Below are positions 1-11,905 of a stretch of 64,000 nt of DNA, one piece after another (position 1 is the stretch's first letter; each line of letters opens with the position of its first letter). This DNA comes from Anagrus nilaparvatae. Its lineage: Eukaryota > Arthropoda > Insecta > Hymenoptera > Mymaridae. The DNA lies in the NCBI GenBank assembly GCA_022575985.1, contig JAKSXM010000007.1:53536501-53600500 (forward strand), given 5' to 3'. The notes under the pieces were generated by a model, which worked only from the letters and a program-made list of their open reading frames with translations, was not told the origin of the DNA and did not search any database. The position numbers and the translations under genes are program-made.

Positions 1-1126
1 TAGCTACAGGATATTTAACATTTAGATTGTTTTAAAATTTTGCAATAAATTGTTAATAACAAATAATTGACCACGAATTTTGCAAAACGGACCTCGGATT
101 CGTGTTTAGGGGGTCAAAAAACATAAATTCCAGCCATTTTTTCCCATGGAGCTTTTATGGCATTGAATAGCATGCCTGACGACAGGATCCAAAAAAACGT
201 TATTTTTGAGGTTAGGCCAAATTTTAAGAAAAATATTATGGCTAAATAAAAGTAAAAGTTAAATTTTGTATAAAATACGTAAGAAACAGCACAAAAAATT
301 CCGCAAATTACACCAAATACGGCAAAAATTTAAAAAATTTAAAAATTAATAGGGAATTTTTCATTCTTGCTCCTAAAATGGGCATTTTAATTGAGCTAAC
401 GAATACTTACGCGTACTGAGGTTAAAGTACATAAAAAAAGGCAACTTTAAAAAAAAAAAAATTTACCCTAGCATGTTTTTGCATAAAATGGCGCTAATTT
501 CAAAACTGCTCAATTTTTGCGGAAAAATTTGATTTTTGGCCAAAAAAAAAAAAATTTTTTCACAAAAATTTAACCTCATGGTCCCGTCATTAAAATACAT
601 ATTTCCTGAGATTTTCATAAAAATCTGATTATTTTTGCCCAAGTTATTAAAAAAATATAAAAAATTGGACAAAATTGGATTTTTGGAGGTTAGGATATAT
701 TTTAATAGTAACCTCACCCAATTAGTTTCATTCTCTGTCTAATTACGAAAATTTCCCATTTTTTTTTTTTTTTTATGACCATTTTAACCAGAGATATGAC
801 AAAATCCGATAGCAAACTTCTTAAAATTTAGCAAAAAAGTAGTTTTTGCCATATATCTGGCAAAGTTACCCTCCGGGACACATAAGAAATCAGATTCCTT
901 CTTACATATGTATATTAAACACGAAAAAAAAAAAAAAATTGCACTTCCCTTTTACATCACTATTCAATGCTAATTTGCTTCCACTATTAGAGGTCCGAAA
1001 GTTAGTGGCGCCAACCGAAACTAAATTATAAATTAAAATAAACATGTGTGCTTGTGGAACTCTTTTGCCGCACCGCAAGAGTTTACCGGATATTGTAGAA
1101 TGTGCCGTACACTGAAAAAAAACACT
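1..1126. other. Non-coding AT-rich flank, no gene seen
   Basis: This stretch is AT-rich with many A and T runs and only short chance reading frames. It lies upstream of the first visible exon of the immunoglobulin gene and is probably intron or upstream sequence of that gene. I see no coding exon, RNA gene or clear element boundary here. Confidence 0.5.
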
Positions 1127-1129
1127 TGC

Positions 1130-1682
1130 CACCGGTAAAGGTGCTTTGGTTAATTATTGGTTAAAATTTTTAATCAAAAGCTAAAATTAAAAATAAAATT
1201 GATATAATTATAATAGAGGGTAAAAAAATGATCAGTGCATCCATCAAAAGTTAATTAATTTTGTATTATATTGTGGTTTTTTTATGTATTACTACATTTT
1301 TATGTATTCCTTCATTTATCTCTGAAGCTAAGGAGTGACTAATTAAAAAGATTACTTAGTTTAATTTAAATCAATAATTTTTTAATTTAAATTATCTATG
1401 AGATGTATAATCAATAACTTTTTGAAAAATTAATTTTAAAAAGAGTAGTTTTAAATTTATGCTTCAGCCACCAGAATACATTTTTTTATTTACAAAAAAA
1501 AAGTACGTACCTATACATTAAAAAAAAAAAAAACATGCTTATGATTGTAAAAAAATACTATAAAATTAATTCACTCTTAATAGACGCACAGATCATTTTT
1601 TTACCCTGTATTATAATTATAAAATTTTTGTTTTGTATTTTGGCTTTTGGTTGAATTTTCAACCAAAGCACCTCTACCGTGT
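1130..1682. repeat. Inverted-repeat (MITE-like) element
   Basis: The left end reads GGTAAAGGTGCTTTGGTTAA and the right end carries its near reverse complement, AACCAAAGCACCTCTACCG. The inverted similarity continues inward for roughly 100 bases on each side, including a shared stretch around the ATAATTATAAT and TTTTTTACCCT motifs. The middle is AT-rich and non-coding. This is the structure of a short non-autonomous DNA transposon. The superfamily cannot be assigned because I see no diagnostic target duplication. Confidence 0.6.
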
Positions 1683-1922
1683 TAGCTATATGTTTGCTAA
1701 CTCTTTAATTTATTTTAAACCTCATTTGACCCCCCCCCCTAGATACTCCTTTATGAATAAATATAAATTGATTTACTTAGAGATACTTAAATGTTTCCCT
1801 GAAATAAAATGCTTAGGCAGTGCTTATAAAAATTTTTCATGCTAAAATTTCAAGAATTTTAATTTATTTATTGTAGTTTGTAAATTTAAAAATATTTACT
1901 AAAATATTTTTTATTTTTTCAG

Positions 1923-2020
1923 ATATTCCTAGTTTTAGTTTACCAGTAAATAATTTAACAGTATCTGCAGGACGAGAAGCTGTATTTACCTGTATTGTAG
2001 AAAATTTAGGACTATTTAAG
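1923..2020 (+). CDS. DIP/lachesin-like Ig protein, exon with start of Ig domain 1
   Basis: This is the first visible coding exon of an immunoglobulin-superfamily cell-surface protein. It follows a T-rich tract and CAG acceptor, and GTAAAT follows it as donor. It translates as IPSFSLPVNNLTVSAGREAV followed by FTCIVENLGLFK, which is the A to B strand region of Ig domain 1, with the first disulfide cysteine in FTCIV and a glycosylation sequon NLT. The exon ends in phase 0 at the lysine, so it joins exactly to the exon at 38099 (IAWLRVDT). Upstream exons with the signal peptide are outside the window. The family assignment rests on the joined protein, which matches the DIP (Dpr-interacting protein) pattern of insects; these are surface receptors used in synaptic partner choice. 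The paralogue is not determined. Confidence 0.88.
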
Positions 2021-3404
2021 GTAAATATAAACATTTAACAAAAAAAATTATTGTCTTTTGACATTAAACACTGAAATACTCAAAATACATATAATTTTTT
2101 GCTTGTACAACTTAAAAAAGAATTATATTTTGATATGCGTGATTTTGTAGAAGAAATTGGGACACGAAATAAAATAGATATTCTTCAGAACTATTAAAGA
2201 AGAACAAACGAGTAAAAAATAAATTAAAGCTTTCAAAGTTTAATATCAAAATACTTAAAATGACTAAACCTAATAGTTGGGTGTTCAAATATTTCCCATA
2301 GTAATTTTTCCAGAAATCACTATAAAAAACAAGCATCCATAAAGATCTAGCTCCTAAGTTTCAATTCTATATTTTAAGCTGCCATTTTTGTTTTTTAAAA
2401 GAGAAAACATATTTTTCTTATTCTTTGTGTAAAAAGTTCATTCTAAAATGAAATATATTTTATACTAGGCTCCCTTAGAAAATTTTTTGTAGAATAAAAG
2501 AAATCTATTGGTTATTGCATTTTGAGAGCTCTGAATCACAAATAACAGCTTTCAAAATTTCACTTTTTATAAACTTCAAAGGCTATGCCCGGATCTATAT
2601 AGTGAATCGGCCCACGAAAGATATTTTAAAACTAATTGTATTAGGTCAAAGTATACCTAAAAAAAATAGGATCCTGAAGTTTTCAGACCTCCAGATGCCT
2701 TCAGCTCTGATTGGCAGCCTATTAATGACAAAAAAAAAAGTAAATTTTTAGCGACTTTTTAGTCGTCTTTCTGATGCTCCCGTGGTAAAACGATTCTGTC
2801 AAAATGATCTTGAGACCTCTCATTCAAAAGGTTAGACGATATACTTTGAGATAAAATTACTTTTGGAAGTGATTTTAGTGCATCCTTTTGATTGGTAGAC
2901 CATAAACCGTCAAAAATAAATTTTTTTTCTTCTTAAATTTCAACTTTGGCTGCGATTTAAAAAAAATTAAGAGATATGCCCATTCTATTTTTTTTTTAAC
3001 TAATGAAAAATAAAACAAATTTTTATTTGCAACCATCCGCGCTCAAATATATTTGGGGCAACATGTTCAAATACTTAAAAAACTAAAATAACTTTTGTTT
3101 TTAATTTTGCGATCTTTCGAAAAAGGACCCCGCACAAATGAATAGGAAATGGCCGTTCGATCATATTAGGTGAATTTTTTGTATGTTTTAGATTTTATTA
3201 TCCTGAAAAAAAGTCTCCAGTGACACAAAGCTTCAAAGTCTCAACTTTGGCTGCTACGGAGCTTGAAAGCTCCATAGCTGTATTACATTGGCACACAAAA
3301 AAAAAATCATGTACCAGAGGGTAGACCCCCTGGTATTGGTTTTTGGTGGTGCTAAAACCGAATATGGCCATGGAAATGCAATAAAACTAGCCAATTTTCC
3401 CCCA

Positions 3405-3960
3405 GTGCCCCCATTCATACCCCCCCCCCCCACCAAACGGGTAAAAAAATTTTTATTACAAAAATTAAAAATTAATATGAATTCTTATATTTTTGGGACG
3501 GTGAAACCAAAAATGAATATAAAAAATGTGTTTGACCAATGCTTGATCCTCTAGGCCACCCCAGTGCCCCCATTCAACCCCCCCAAACTAGTTTAAAATA
3601 TTTTTATTAGGAAAATTCAAACTCAATGTGTATTGTAATGTTTTTTGAGCCGCTGAAACCAAAGATGAATATCAAAAATGTGTTTGATCAATGCTGGATC
3701 CTCTAGGCCAACCCAGTGCACCCATTCACCCCTCCCCCTCCGAACGGGTTAAAAATATTTTTATTAGGAAAATTTAAACTCAATGTGTATTCTTATGTTT
3801 TTTGAGACTCTGTAACCAAAGATGAATATAAAAAATGTTTTTAACTTAGTTAAAAACACTTGCTTGGCCCTCTACACTACCCCAGTGCCCCCATTCACCC
3901 CGCCCCCCAAACGAGTTGAGAATATTTTAATAACAAAAATTAAAACTCAAGGTGTAGTCT
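3405..3960. repeat. Tandem repeat of about 160-170 bp, four units
   Basis: Units contain CCAGTGCCCCCATTCA, a C-run, AAACGGGTT, a T-rich stretch, a line like GCTGAAACCAAAGATGAATA, and a TGCTTGATCCTCTAGGCC-like end. The CCCATTCA landmark recurs near 3412, 3570, 3721 and 3892. An inverted partial unit lies at about 3985-4035. No coding content. Confidence 0.65.
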
Positions 3961-4050
3961 TATTTTTTTTGGACACTGAAACGTTTGAGGGGGGCTGAAT
4001 GGGGGCACTGAGGTCCTGTAAAGGGCCAAGCATTAGTTAAAAACATTTTT

Positions 4051-5943
4051 AGGCACGATCACCATATGTATGCAATACATAGATGAAATCGTGCCTTATA
4101 AGTTTGTCAGGTCAAAAAACGGAAAAGTTTCTAAATTGTCTAATTCGTGGAGAAATTTGGTCCCCAGGTCATTCCGATGCCTCTAAATGCTTATATTGCC
4201 TTGGTGTGTGTAGGGATGTATGTTCGAGAAAGTGTATCCTCAAGATCTCAGAACCTACTCGATGAATCAAAAATCCCTTAGACCACATTTTTTGAAACCA
4301 GATCTAGTTGCAGGGTTTTCAATTTCAAGTGATTTCATCAAGTCCTTGCAGAGAAATGTTCAAAAAACTGGTTTAAAATACCTAAAAATGAATTAAAAAT
4401 AGTAGATTTTTGAAACAACTCGATGAATAAAAAATCCCTTAGACCAAATTTTTTTAAATCAGATCTAGTTTCATGGTTTCCAATTTCAAGTGATTTCATC
4501 GAGTCCTTGCAGAGAAATGTCCAAAAAACTGATTTCCGTTACCTAAAAATGACCTAAAAATAGTAAACTTTTGGAACAACTCGATGAATAAAAAATCCCT
4601 TAGACCAAATTTTTTTAAATCAGATCTAGTTTCATGGATTTCAATTTCAAGTGATTTCATCAAGTCCTTGCAGATAAATGTCCAAAAAACTGATTTCCGA
4701 TAATACCTAAAAATTAACTAAACTTAGTAATTTTCTAGAACAACTCGTTGAATAAAAAAGAAGCTTGGTTCAAAGCTTGTTTTACAGCATCTAGTTGTGC
4801 TTTCTTCAATTCAACTAAGCTTCATTCTGTTGTTGTCAGCTAATCACAAAAATACTGATTCCTGGTGCCAAAAAATGAACTTAAAAACCCTAAAAAAAAA
4901 GCAAATATCAGTAATAACCAGAGAAATAAAAATAAAATTTAGTACATATACACACTGAAAATATTACTTGAAAGGATAACTTAACAAATGTATTTGGAAA
5001 CATCATTTTAATCATCACTTGTATAATATGTATTGCCATAAACACAATTCTAATGCTGAAAAATAAAAACAAAGAAATTACGTTCTTTACATAAATTAAA
5101 AAAAAATATTAAAACTTTTTATACTTATCTGAATCAAACTTTTGTTTATTTAACTATATCAACCCAAAGAATTAAAAACATATCTGAAAAAAATAATAAC
5201 AAATTTATAAACACATAGCCATTAACCTAGCGCAGTCGACTAGCAGACTAACCCTGGACTAACCTAACTATACTACTTAAAGTCTTCTAGTTTAAATTTA
5301 AGCGCGTAATTTAAAACAACTTTTTAAACTTTTTTTACTATTTTTTTAAAAACGTGGATAAAAATAAAAAAAAATTTTTAAAAAGATGATACAGTAAGTT
5401 CTATTAAATTAAGTACTCAAATTTAAACTAATACTTGTTTTTCAGCAGTATTGACTTTTAATTACCTTACAATAAGCATACATTGCTGTTAACAAATTTG
5501 TTATTATCTTTTCTCAGATAAAAATTAATAAATTAAGGCACGCAGGTAGAATTTGATTTAGGCAATTAAAAAAATGTTAATATATTCTTTTTAAAGAATT
5601 TGGGAAATTAAAATTATACTTTGATTTTTTTCAGAATTAAGAAAGATTAATATATATTTGAAGATTCAGATATTTTAATCAAATTTAGAAACTTAAATTT
5701 TATATTTTCTCAGCATACTTTAGTAAATTATTATATAAGAATCTTTAGCAAACGATCTTGCTATGGTGAAAAAGAAATTAAAATAATCTAAACCCTATTA
5801 TTTTTATTAATGCAGATAAAAACTTTTATTTAAATAATTATTTATGAATACTGTAAATAATAAATAATAGTTTTCAATTTATGAGAATATGGATCCCATC
5901 AATGTTATTAAAGAGAGAATACTCAATAATTTTGATCGTGCCT
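4051..5943. mobile_element. TIR element with AGGCACGATCA ends
   Basis: The left end is AGGCACGATCA at 4051 and the right end is the complement TGATCGTGCCT, ending at 5943. The same ends bound a shorter relative at 36404-37024, and the flank around the right end of this copy (GGATCCCATCAATGTTATTA) is present inverted next to the left end of that copy. A 60-codon frame at 4083-4265 recurs in the other copy, but it has no recognisable domain. Probably a non-autonomous DNA element family. Confidence 0.5.
4258..4760. repeat. Tandem repeat of about 160 bp, three and a half units
   Basis: Units start with CTCGATGAATAAAAAATCCC and contain AGATCTAGTT and GTGATTTCATC(A/G)AGTCCTTGCAG. Starts fall near 4258, 4419, 4579 and a diverged one near 4743. 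The repeat is inside the TIR element at 4051-5943. A single inverted unit is seen again at about 36690-36820. Confidence 0.65.
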
Positions 5944-7258
5944 GAAATAAAAAAGCCTTAGCTTTTTTATAATTCTTTGTGATTTTTTATATTCATCTTT
6001 GGTAGATCAAAGTTTTATGGCAAGTTTTTTATATTCATTTTTGGTTTCACCGTCCCAAAAAATATAAGAATTCATATTAATTTTTAATTTTTGTAATAAA
6101 AATATTTTTACCCGTTAGGTGGGGGGGGGGGGGTATGAATGGGGGCACTGGGGGAAAATTGGCTAGTTTTATTGCATTTCCATGGCCATATTCGGTTTTA
6201 GCACCACCAAAAACCAATACCAGGGGGTCTACCCTCTGGTACATGATTTTTTTTTTGTGTGCCAATGTAATACAGCTATGGAGCTTTCAAGCTCCGTAGC
6301 AGCCAAAGTTGAGACTTTGAAGCTTTGTGTCACTGGAGACTTTTTTTCAGGATAATAAAATCTAAAACATACAAAAAATTCACCTAATATGATCGAACGG
6401 CCATTTCCTATTCATTTGTGCGGGGTCCTTTTTCGAAAGATCGCAAAATTAAAAACAAAAGTTATTTTAGTTTTTTAAGTATTTGAACATGTTGCCCCAA
6501 ATATATTTGAGCGCGGATGGTCGCAAATAAAAATTTGTTTTATTTTTCATTAGTTAAAAAAAAAAATAGAATGGGCATATCTCTTAATTTTTTTTAAATC
6601 TGGAGGTCTGAAAACTTCAGGATCCTATTTTTTTTAGGTGGACTTTGACCTAATACAATTAGTTTTAAAATATCTTTCGTGGGCCGATTCAATATATAGA
6701 TCCGGGCATAGCCTTTACCGCTAAGTAACGTAGAAATCAAATATCTGATTAAAAGATTGGATTCCGGGAAAGAATTTACATAAGGATTTAAATTTTTATG
6801 TTTTTAAAAGACATTAAAACAAAAAAATTTTTAATTTAAAGATTGAAATATCAAATTTATTAATGGCGATTTCAAATTTTTATACTTGGCTATTTCAACT
6901 GAAGAAAGTCTGAGCTTGTGTAAAATTTCCCTTGTGTAAATTTTTGGTCAGATTTCCTACTTGGTACGTGAGTTGGCGGTAGATTTTAATTTTATAAAAA
7001 TACTAGGCTTCGCGCGCCAACCCCCGCAGAGTGATTGAAGTATTGTGATAGTATTTTTTATTTACCTGCAAGGTGTACCTTATTTATTTTGAATCGATTG
7101 ATTTCCGTGACAGTAGTTGTAGTATTGTCATCGTAATATAATTTTATAATAATTGATTAAATATAGAATTGCAGTGTAGACAATGTTAACAATATGTTTA
7201 CAGTATTTTAAAGACTATTTATAGTCACTTTTTTATTTAAAATAATAATAATGACAAT

Positions 7259-7440
7259 GTTAGTACCATATTGGCCCAAAAGTGTCAGATTTGCCCAAAA
7301 GTACCAGATTGGCTCAAAAATGTCAGACTGGCCTAAAAGTACCACATTGGCCCAAAAGTACCAGATTAGCCCAAAAGTACCATTTTGGCCCAAAAGTACC
7401 ATATTGGCCCAAAAGTACCATATTGGCCCAAAAGTGTCAT
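7259..7440. repeat. 18-bp tandem array (TTGGCCCAAAAGTACCAT)
   Basis: About ten units of an 18-base repeat, consensus TTGGCCCAAAAGTACCAT with variants ending GTGTCAG. Because 18 is a multiple of three, frames on both strands stay open across the array and give repetitive peptides. I treat these as artefacts of the repeat and not as genes. The last units are nearly identical, while the first are more diverged. Confidence 0.85.
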
Positions 7441-8269
7441 TCGACAGCGGTGGCAGCGGTTATAACTTTATAATATATAGAGAAATAATTAAAAACAGTT
7501 ATGCAATAGCCCATTGATTTCTAGCTCTTTTCTACAGAAAAAATTTTGAGTTTCAGAAAGATTGACAATCTTTGTCTGACAGCCCTCCTAGAAGCTTTTC
7601 CGTCCTTATGCTATACGTATTTATCTGATTTCTTGAGCAAGCATTGCTCAAATTAACATTAGGAGTTGAAATCAATAAGAAATTTTCTATTGGTGCCTAA
7701 GACCGGTTTCAAACCTAGTAGTTATAGGGTTGAGTTGAGTTGCGACTGCAACTCACTTGCGACTCAATATTATGGCGATTATTGATACACCCATTAGAGA
7801 ATATGGATAGTGAAAATTTTTTTTATTTGGTTTGCGTATAGGAAGTGGATCTTACCTTATAAAAGAATCCCCACTCCCTAAGGACCGTTTATCATATTAA
7901 TATAGAGAAATTTCAAGAGCATATATCTTCAATTTCTATACAGGTCTTTACTTTTTAGTGTAAAGATGATTTATAAAAATTTTTCCCTTAAACATAAGTT
8001 AATAATAATTTTTACCAAATGCAAAATAATTACAATATATTTAACATATATTTATACCATAATGAATTAAGATAGTAATTTGAAAATGCTTATTATTTAT
8101 TAAAGAAAATAAGATTGTAACATGAAAGTTATAATTTGAATCAAGGGAAAAGTTTATTAAGAAAAAAAATATCCCTTGGGTTTTTAGTTCAGCATTTTAT
8201 CAGATAAGTATTTTATTCTTTTTTTTTGCTATATTAAATGTATATGTTACTGTTAATGTACTCCCAACC

Positions 8270-8995
8270 ACTAAAGTTAACTTTAACTGTGGTTAAAATT
8301 AACATTAGCGAAGCGTTTAAGTCCACGAAGACGATTAAAATGAATAAAAATATAAAATTAACGGGTTTATATAAGATAGAGTTAACTTTAACCAATCATT
8401 GTCAGTTAAAGTCCATGAAAGCGGTTTTGTAAAGGTGTTCGAGTTTGCATTATATATTATAGATGACTCTCGCTATAAGTCACGCCAAGGCCTTAGATTA
8501 GGCTACTCTTTTAAAAAGGCATTTCTTGGCACCATTAACCAATTCTAGTTATAAGGCACCCTTAGAGTTAGGTTAGGCTACTTATTTAAAAAAAGACATT
8601 GTCACAGTAAGGTATTCCCTAGAATTAGGGCAAGGAGGGCTGAAGGACCCATATGCGCAAGTTTGTAAGTAAATGCTGCACTATACTGTGACAATGCCTT
8701 TTTAAAAAATAAAATAGCCTAACCTAACCCTTGGGGTGCCTTACAACTAGGATTGGTTACTGGTCCCAAGATATGCCTTTTTAAAAAAGTAGCCTAACCT
8801 AAGTCCTTGGATGCCTTATAGCGAGAGTTGTATATAATATATAATAAATTTTTTTTTTTTAGTATGTGAAACCGCTTTCATGAACATTAACTGACAAGAA
8901 TTAGTTAAAGTTAACTTTATCTAACATAAAACCACTAATGTTATATTTTTATTCATTTTAAGTGTCTTCGCGGACTTTTTGGTTAATAATGACTT
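8270..8995. repeat. Long imperfect palindrome (foldback element)
   Basis: The left arm (about 8270-8600) includes AAGTCCACGAAGAC and GTTAAAGTCCATGAAAGCGG; the right arm (about 8660-8995) includes the complements CCGCTTTCATGAACATTAAC and GTCTTCGCGGACTT. An inner pair, TTAGGTTAGGCTACTT and AATAGCCTAACCTAACCC, continues the match towards a centre near 8640. No coding potential. Fits a foldback/MITE-type element. Confidence 0.65.
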
Positions 8996-9179
8996 ATTTC
9001 ATTCGGTAATCGAACATACAATTAACTTTTTAAAATAACTGCAAGGTTAATATACATAATGTTCACATATTATATATATTTAATTTTGTATCATTATTCA
9101 ATTTCAAAATTATTATTCAAATTATAACTAATCTTATTTATTCATTATTTATTAAACCAACACATCCTGACTTGAATTA

Positions 9180-9541
9180 TCCTATATATATATAAATCTT
9201 TAATTATGTGTGTGTGTCCGAAATGAGTAAAAGCTACAGACATGGGGTTTACGGCAAAAGACGGCAAAAATTACGGGTCAAAACATAGGCTAGGTTTTAT
9301 TTCGATTGATAACGACAAAAAATTTTTATGTTGAAAAAACTGAATTTCCAAGAAAAAAATTTTTATCAAATTTTCAAAAAAAACCAAAAAAACGGAAAAC
9401 CGAGGAAAAATTTTACTATCAAAAAGAATTTTATTAGATTCGGGCCTTTTTTTTTACATATCCACCTAAATTTTCAAGGTAGTCGGTTCGATCTGTCGAA
9501 AGTTACAATTATTTTTCAAAAATTATAAAAGTTTAGAACTA
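9180..9541 (+). mobile_element. Helitron-like unit 1 (5' part only)
   Basis: The unit starts A|TC (TCCTATATATATATAAATCT) and continues with the shared body: TGTGTGTGTCCGAA, GGGGTTTACGGCAAAAGACG, CATAGGCTAGGTTTTATTTC and AAAGTTTAGGACTAAT-like sequence. It lacks the 3' hairpin/CTAG part and runs straight into the next unit through a TCCTA repeat. Short frames are open on either strand in several units, but they show no Rep or helicase similarity. Confidence 0.6.
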
Positions 9542-10355
9542 ATCCTATCCTATCCTATCCTATATATATATAAATCTTTAATTTTGTATGTTTGTTTGTT
9601 TGTCCGAAATGGGTAAACTTGAACGCGATATAAGTTAGAGACGCGGGGTTTACGGCAAAAGACGGCAAAAATTACGGATCAAAACATAGGCTAGGTTTCG
9701 TTTCGATTGATAACGATAAAAATTTTTTACGCTGAAAAAACTGAATTTTCAAGAAAAAAATTTTTATTAAATTTTTAAAAAAAACCAAAAAAACAAAAAA
9801 CCGAGGAAAAATTTTACTATCAAAAAGAATTTCATTCGATTCGGGTATATTTTTTACGTATCCACCTAAATTTTCAAGGCGATCGGTTCGATCTGTCAAA
9901 AGATAAAATAATTTTTCGAAAATTATAAAAGTTTAGGACTAATCCTATCCTATCCTATCCTATCCTATCCTATCCTATCCTATCCTATATATATATAAAT
10001 CTTTAATTATGTTTGTCCGAACGCGATAAACTAGAAAACGATAAAAGCTACAGACATAGGGTTTACGGCAAAAGGCGGTAAAAATTACGGGTCAAAACAT
10101 AGGCTAGGTTTCGTTTCGATTGATAACGACAAAAATTTTTTATGTTGAAAAAACTGAATTTTCAAGAAAAAAATTGTTATCAAATTTTTAAAAAAAACCA
10201 AAAAAACAAAAAACCGAGGAAAAATTTTACTATAAAAAAGAATTTCATTCGATTCGGGTATATTTTTTACGTATCCACCTAAATTTTCAAGGCGGTCGGT
10301 TCGATCTGTCAAAAGATACAATAATTTTTCGAAAATTATAAAAGTTTAGGACTAA
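9542..10355 (+). mobile_element. Helitron-like units 2 and 3 (5' parts, head to tail)
   Basis: Two further copies of the 5' unit (about 9542-9947 and 9948-10355), each introduced by a run of TCCTA pentamers and then TATATATATAAATCTTTAAT. They share the TTTACGGCAAAAGACGG-like and CATAGGCTAGGTTTCGTTTC segments with unit 1. Neither carries the 3' CTAG terminus. Confidence 0.6.
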
Positions 10356-10415
10356 TCCTATCCTATCCTATCCTATCCTATCCTATCCTATCCTATATAT
10401 ATATAAATCTTTAAT

Positions 10416-10448
<33 letters not shown>

Positions 10449-11345
10449 GAACGCGATAAACTAGAAAACGATAAAAGCTACAGACATAGGGTTTACGGCA
10501 AAAGACGGCAAAAATTACGGGTCAAAACATAGGCTAGGTTTTATTTCGATTGATAACGACGAAAAATTTTTATGTTGAAAAAACTGAATTTCCAAGAAAA
10601 AAATTTTTATCAAATTTTCAAAAAAAATCAAAAAAACTGAAAACCGAGGAAAAATTTTTTTATCAAAAAGAATTTCATTCGATTCGGGCATATTTTTTAC
10701 GTATCCACCTAAATTTTCAAGGTAATCGGTTGGATCTGTCAAAAGTTACAATCATTTTTCAAAAATTATAAAAGTTTAGGACTAATATTATATATATTTC
10801 TAATTTTTATAAAAAACAGAAAAGTAAGGAAAAATTTTATTGTGGAAAAGAGTTTCATTCGATTCGGGCATATTTTTTACGAATTCACCTAAATTGTCAA
10901 GTTAATCGATCGGTTCGATCTGTCAAAAGTTACAATCATTTTTCGAAAATTATAAAAGTTTAGGACTAATATTATATATATTTGTAATTCTTACCGGTTA
11001 CTAATTTAGTAGCTCTATAGAGTAACTAAAAGAAACTTGTACAGCTATTATCAGGGAGAATCCTAGAATTGGTATAGTTGAGGGAAGCAACTGCCACTTG
11101 CGGATCAAAGGGAAGGGTAATCAAGCTTTGAATCGCTGATCACTAATTATCCGCCTGAGTTGCAACGTCCGTATTTTTTATGATTTAGTAAATTTTAGAT
11201 AATAATTCGGGTAAAAAAAGGTTGTTATAAAAAATATTGAGTAACGTAAAACAACATATCTGAAAGAATCATGTTGCAGGGGTCCAGGGGGGCGCAGCCC
11301 CCTTGGCGGTTGCCGAGGTGAGCGAAGCGAGCCGGAGGCAGCTAG
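10356..11345 (+). mobile_element. Full-length Helitron-like element with 3' hairpin and CTAG
   Basis: This copy has the TCCTA-run 5' end, the shared body to about 10785, and then a 3' part that ends ...GAGCCGGAGGCAG|CTAG at 11345, followed by T. The last bases contain two potential stems: GGGGGC GCAG GCCCCC-like near 11287-11302, and GCGAGC/GAAGCGAGC within the final 45 bases. 5' TC, 3' CTAG (fitting CTRR), a hairpin just upstream and A/T flanks are the structural marks of Helitrons. It is short (about 1 kb) and carries no Rep/helicase gene, so it is non-autonomous. Confidence 0.65.
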
Positions 11346-11905
11346 TATTATATATATTTCTAATTTTTATAAAAAACAGAAAAGTAAGGAAAAATTTTAT
11401 TGTGGAAAAGAGTTTCATTCGATTCGGGCATATTTTTTACGAATTCACCTAAATTGTCAAGTTAATCGATCGGTTCGATCTGTCAAAAGTTACAATCATT
11501 TTTCGAAAATTATAAAAGTTTAGGACTAATATTATATATATTTGTAATTCTTACCGGTTACTAATTTAGTAGCTCTATAGAGTAACTAAAAGAAACTTGT
11601 ACAGCTATTATCAGGGAGAATCCTAGAATTGGTATAGTTGAGGGAAGCAACTGCCACTTGCGGATCAAAGGGAAGGGTAATCAAGCTTTGAATCGCTGAT
11701 CACTAATTATCCGCCTGAGTTGCAACGTCCGTATTTTTTATGATTTAGTAAATTTTAGATAATAATTCGGGTAAAAAAAGGTTGTTATAAAAAATATTGA
11801 GTAACGTAAAACAACATATCTGAAAGAATCATGTTGCAGGGGTCCAGGGGGGCGCAGCCCCCTTGGCGGTTGCCGAGGTGAGCGAAGCGAGCCGGAGGCA
11901 GCTAG
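11346..11905 (+). repeat. Second copy of a 560-bp tandem duplication
   Basis: Positions 11346-11905 repeat 10786-11345; reading line by line I found no difference. The repeat unit runs from TATTATATATATTTCTAATT to the terminal GGCAGCTAG. It is therefore the 3' part of the Helitron-like element duplicated exactly, which implies a recent event (or an assembly artefact). Confidence 0.85.

Larger units (their letters stand above)
2580..6718. repeat. Large composite inverted-repeat element (about 4.1 kb)
   Basis: The left arm begins near AAAGGCTATGCCCGGATC and the right arm ends with the reverse complement GATCCGGGCATAGCCTTT. Matching arms cover about 2580-2700 plus 2940-3500 on the left and about 5990-6718 on the right; the left arm has an extra segment of about 240 bases that is missing on the right. 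Each arm carries a homopolymer C (or G) tract next to CCCCATTCA. Between the arms lie tandem repeats and a nested TIR element. The architecture is that of a foldback or long-TIR DNA element without a transposase gene. Short frames of 62-88 codons in the arms repeat only because the arms are copies. Confidence 0.7.

Noticed and set aside
3288..3554. 88-codon + frame and its twin on minus at 6077-6265 (same first 50 residues)
   Set aside because: They are the two arms of one inverted repeat, so identical peptides are expected. The proline-rich end comes from the C homopolymer.
3405..4760. Direct repeats that could suggest a CRISPR array
   Set aside because: Units of about 160 bp are contiguous and diverged, without short conserved repeats and unique spacers; the genome is eukaryotic.
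7208..7402. Minus frame with repeated LLGQ.GTFGLIWYFWAN units
   Set aside because: Product of the 18-bp tandem array; 18 is a multiple of three.
10550..10771. 73-codon frame kept in four Helitron-like units (also 12809, 13219, 13974)
   Set aside because: The opposite strand of sister units is open too (9672, 10085, 10515). Stops are rare because of the sequence, and there is no domain. Copy similarity explains the conservation.
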